The notes beneath the pieces were generated by a model. That model was not told where the DNA came from. It did no database searches and saw only the letters and a list, made by a program, of their open reading frames with translations. Both the position numbers and the translations under genes were made by a program. DNA of 64,000 bases from Anarhynchus alexandrinus (Eukaryota > Chordata > Aves > Charadriiformes > Charadriidae): positions 1,743,124 to 1,807,123 of the forward strand of contig VUYV01000090.1 in the NCBI GenBank assembly GCA_008711295.1, written 5' to 3'. Positions within the stretch are counted from its first letter, which is position 1. Every line of letters begins with the position of its first letter. Below, piece by piece: positions 61,440 to 64,000 of this stretch.

Positions 61440-63110
61440 GCCTTGCTTTTTATGCCTTTTGTAATGATTTCTAGAACTCAGTTTGCTTTTTTGAGGAAGT
61501 ATGGAGCTGACATTTCTATGGACGGTTCAAAGAGCATCATTTTATAATGTGAAACTGAAATTTTCTCCCATGTGCATCACTACATTTGTCTACGTTTAAT
61601 TTCTTCTGCTGGTTTATTACCCAGTCGCTTCGTTTAATAAGGTCCTTCTGCAGTTCTTCACAGCGTCCCCCCCCCTATTTTCTCTCCTGAATAATCTTGT
61701 CACCTCACTGCTTAGCCTCTTCTTGTCATTTTAGAAACAGGTTGTGCAGCATGGATCCCGGCAAAGCTCCACGTGGAAATCCATTGGTGCCGTTCCCCTC
61801 TTGTAAGAAAGACCGTGCCCTATACCCTCTGTTTTTATCTTTTAACCAATTGTTTATCCAAGAACTTTCCCCTCTTAAGCCATGGCTGCTTGGTTTCCTA
61901 AGAAATCTTTTGTGAGGGCCTTGTCAAATGCCTTTCGGAGATCCAAGCAGACTATATTAGCCAGATCACCCTTATCCACAGGCTTGTTGACCTTTTCAAA
62001 GAAGTCCAATAGGTCTGTGAGGCAAACGTACAAAAGCCAGGTTAACTCTTTCCGTGTATTGTATTTCCATTGATTTTACTCTGTTTCTGTGATTTCTGGT
62101 AATTTGACGCCAGGTTTACAGATCTGTAGGTACCCAGATCTCACCTGAGATCTTTTCAGAACACTGCCACCACGTGTGCCACCTCCCGGTCCTCAGGTAC
62201 AAAGTCGGTTTTAGAAAAGAAGCTGCACACCACTTATTAGCATGTGTAGCCAGCTATTGCATCCTGGAGCTCTTTTCAAATGGGGAGGGTGAATACCATC
62301 TGTTGTTGCAATTTGTTAGTGTTCACTTTTGTCAATTTGTCCCATAACCTCCTCAGTGGTCATTTCAAATTAAGAGTTGCATCTGTTCTTCTGGGCTTCC
62401 TAAGCTGCGCTCTCTGAAACAGCATCTAAAAATGTGATCTTTGCATTATATCCCATTTTGCCCAATCTGTGTAGGGATAATTAAAGTCCCCTACGAGCAC
62501 TCCACTCGCTTTCTGCCGTTACTGCTTTTCTGCATCTTCCTCTGCCCATGGCAGTTGGTGTTGCCATCCTGGCGGGACAGTCCGTAGTGCCAGAGGTAGC
62601 TCTCTGGTAATGCAGAATTACCATTCTTCATGCTTAGGGCTGGGATTTCAGTTCTTGCAGGTTCTGCGTTACCTGCTGCCATGCTTAGCCTGATCATTTC
62701 TCCACCACCAGCACAGCCTACTCTCCATGCCATGCATTTTATACAGCATAGTGTTACGATGGTCCGCTCACTGCCTCACTTTCACAGTCTTTCTGATACC
62801 TGGGTGTTTTCTTACTGTAGTATGTATTCCAGTTCACTCATCTTATTTCTTAGGCTTAAAACATTTGGGGAGCTACTAGTGTTTCAGTTGTGTTCTCGAT
62901 GCCATATTTGAATGACTCCGTGGTTACTTTCCATCCCAGTATGTCCACTTCTGTTCTCTGGCCTATTGTTTTGTTTGCAACAGGGATAGATCTAGTGATC
63001 ACCCTCTGATTTCCTCCAAGGTTATCAACTCCCCCATCTGTTTGCCTGATGAGAGAGATTGCCATCACTCCAACCTGCTCCTTCCTTCTGGTTAGCTCCA
63101 AGTTCTAGAG
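61440..63110 (-). mobile_element. Old CR1/L3-type LINE with endonuclease and RT remnants, antisense to RBMS3
   Basis: On the minus strand, 62471-62494 encodes VGDFNYPY and continues TDWAKWDIM, the conserved GDFN motif of an AP-type LINE endonuclease. Lower in coordinate, 61919-62030 encodes YVCLTDLLDFFEKVNKPVDK, then GDLANIVCLDLRKAFDKAL, the RT region 'SCLTNLLEFF...VYLDFxKAFDKV'. Endonuclease before RT in the minus direction is the correct LINE order. Between and beyond them the sequence follows antisense CR1-type repeats of birds and turtles, e.g. 'gtcttttaaccaattgtttatcc'-like near 61838. The exact ends are uncertain and the upper end may reach about 63700. Confidence 0.85.
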
Positions 63111-64000
63111 GGACACTTCCAATGCCAGAAGACGCAAAGTCAGCAGGGAAGGTCCAGTGCTGCCTCACATCCTGCTTCACCCCCTGAATGCTGCCTTGAG
63201 CTGGCAGCTGGCCCTGGTGGACTTGGGCCTGCAGTATGACACTGCTGAAATATCCTCTGTGAAACCTCTCCCGTTAGCAGGATTTGGCTTGATTGCTTGG
63301 AATTGATGTCCCTGAAAGTTCAGCTGCTGAATTTCTCTGTCTTATCTAGTCCTTCCCATTTTGCTGTCCTGCTCTCAGGAACCAGAATTTCCTGCTGAAG
63401 ATGCTAAGTTGTCTGCACTGCGCACTCAGGTGTGCAGCTCTCCCATGGGGACAACATAGAAACGATAGTTGGCATAGTAAATTGGGTAATTGCCACCTTA
63501 ATTTTTTCTCCCTGAGTATTTGATGGGGTTGCTCCTTCAGCTGCTTTCTATCCAGGTAACCTGTTTGACCTCCCCTCTGGTTGCTGCCCTAATGACAAAA
63601 GCTGGAGTTGTCTCCTCCTTCCGTGCAGTCAGACTCATGCTCTTATGGTCTCAGCTTAGTTCTTGGAATCTTTGGGGCTCTTTTTATTCAAAAGAGTGTA
63701 GAGAGGGCTTGGTGGGGAATGGAAGACATAGCATTTAAGAGAATATTTAGAAAACCAAAACAAAATAGGAAAGCCACTGACTATGAAGAAATCAGTGTCT
63801 GGTATTAGGCAGAAAAAAAACAGTGTGCATGGTGCTGGCAGCAAGAATAAGTGAGGGTAAATGGGCCGTGATTAAATTATGGGTAAAATATGGGTGAGAG
63901 TTTCTGACTACCAAAGCAGCAAAGTTTTGCTACAGGAGGTGGAGCAAGCTCAGTTTTTGTGGCATGAGGCTACTTGAGAGTGGGGTGAGGGTTCATGACC
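63111..64000. other. Intronic stretch at the window end
   Basis: It may still include the 5' part of the antisense LINE up to about 63700. A recursive-splice-like CAG|GTAACC sits at 63552-63560. No exon was found. Confidence 0.45.

Larger units (their letters stand above)
50294..64000 (+). other. RBMS3 intron after the second visible exon (3' end outside window)
   Basis: I looked for the exon that would start with the RNP1 block (YGFVDF) and did not find it, so this intron exceeds 13.7 kb. It holds two decayed antisense LINE copies, a MIR/L2-like relic and a GC-rich segment with the longest open frame of the window. Confidence 0.85.

Noticed and set aside
50300..64000. Search for the next RBMS3 exon with RNP1 (YGFVDF)
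   Set aside because: No matching sequence with splice sites was found; it presumably lies downstream.
1..64000. tRNA, rRNA, miRNA, CRISPR array, endogenous retrovirus LTRs
   Set aside because: No cloverleaf, rRNA motif, regular spaced repeats or paired LTRs were seen on reading; a dedicated search could still find a small hairpin RNA.

Overview
The window is vertebrate, almost certainly avian, nuclear DNA lying inside one very large gene on the + strand. Two short exons at 23219-23388 and 50235-50293 encode the end of the low-complexity N-terminal region and the first half of RRM1 of an RBMS-family single-stranded nucleic-acid-binding protein. The encoded residues fit RBMS3 best ([38 protein letters not shown]). 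All other sequence is intron: at least 23.2 kb upstream of the first visible exon, a 26,846-bp intron between the exons, and at least 13.7 kb after the second. Neither the usual first exon nor the exon completing RRM1 (RNP1) was found, so the gene extends beyond both ends.

The bird assignment rests on CR1 retrotransposon 3' ends with the ATTCTATG tail (44868-45158 on +, 21931-22012 on -), a low-density repeat landscape dominated by decayed CR1-like LINEs and MIR-like SINE relics, and long introns of moderate GC. Crocodilian DNA is not formally excluded. Five isolated N bases point to a draft assembly.

Layout. 1-23218: intron with a MIR-like relic (500-700), a CpG-rich patch ending in a strong splice donor (2540-2730, a possible alternative first exon), two more CpG clusters (5252-5541, 6702-6811), an antisense CR1 reverse-transcriptase fragment (10690-11660), a second MIR-like relic (17440-17640) and a short CR1 tail (21931-22012). 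23219-23388: exon with a CAGCAG tandem acceptor. 23389-50234: intron with a small hairpin flanked by direct repeats (27411-27466), an old CR1-type tail (32291-32370), an isolated CpG island (34470-34780), the best-preserved CR1 copy (44868-45158) and an old amniote-type repeat (46131-46574). 50235-50293: 59-nt exon. 50294-64000: intron with the longest open frame of the window (51342-52148, minus, probably composition-driven), a decayed CR1 with RT and tail domains (52843-54220), a MIR/L2-like relic (59335-59490), and an old LINE with recognisable endonuclease and RT motifs (61440-63110).

Only the two exons have clear protein-coding support. There is no operon-like or multi-gene system. The most useful leads are regulatory: possible alternative promoters inside the gene and splice-site ambiguities at the first visible exon. 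RNA genes, CRISPR arrays and intact mobile elements were not seen.
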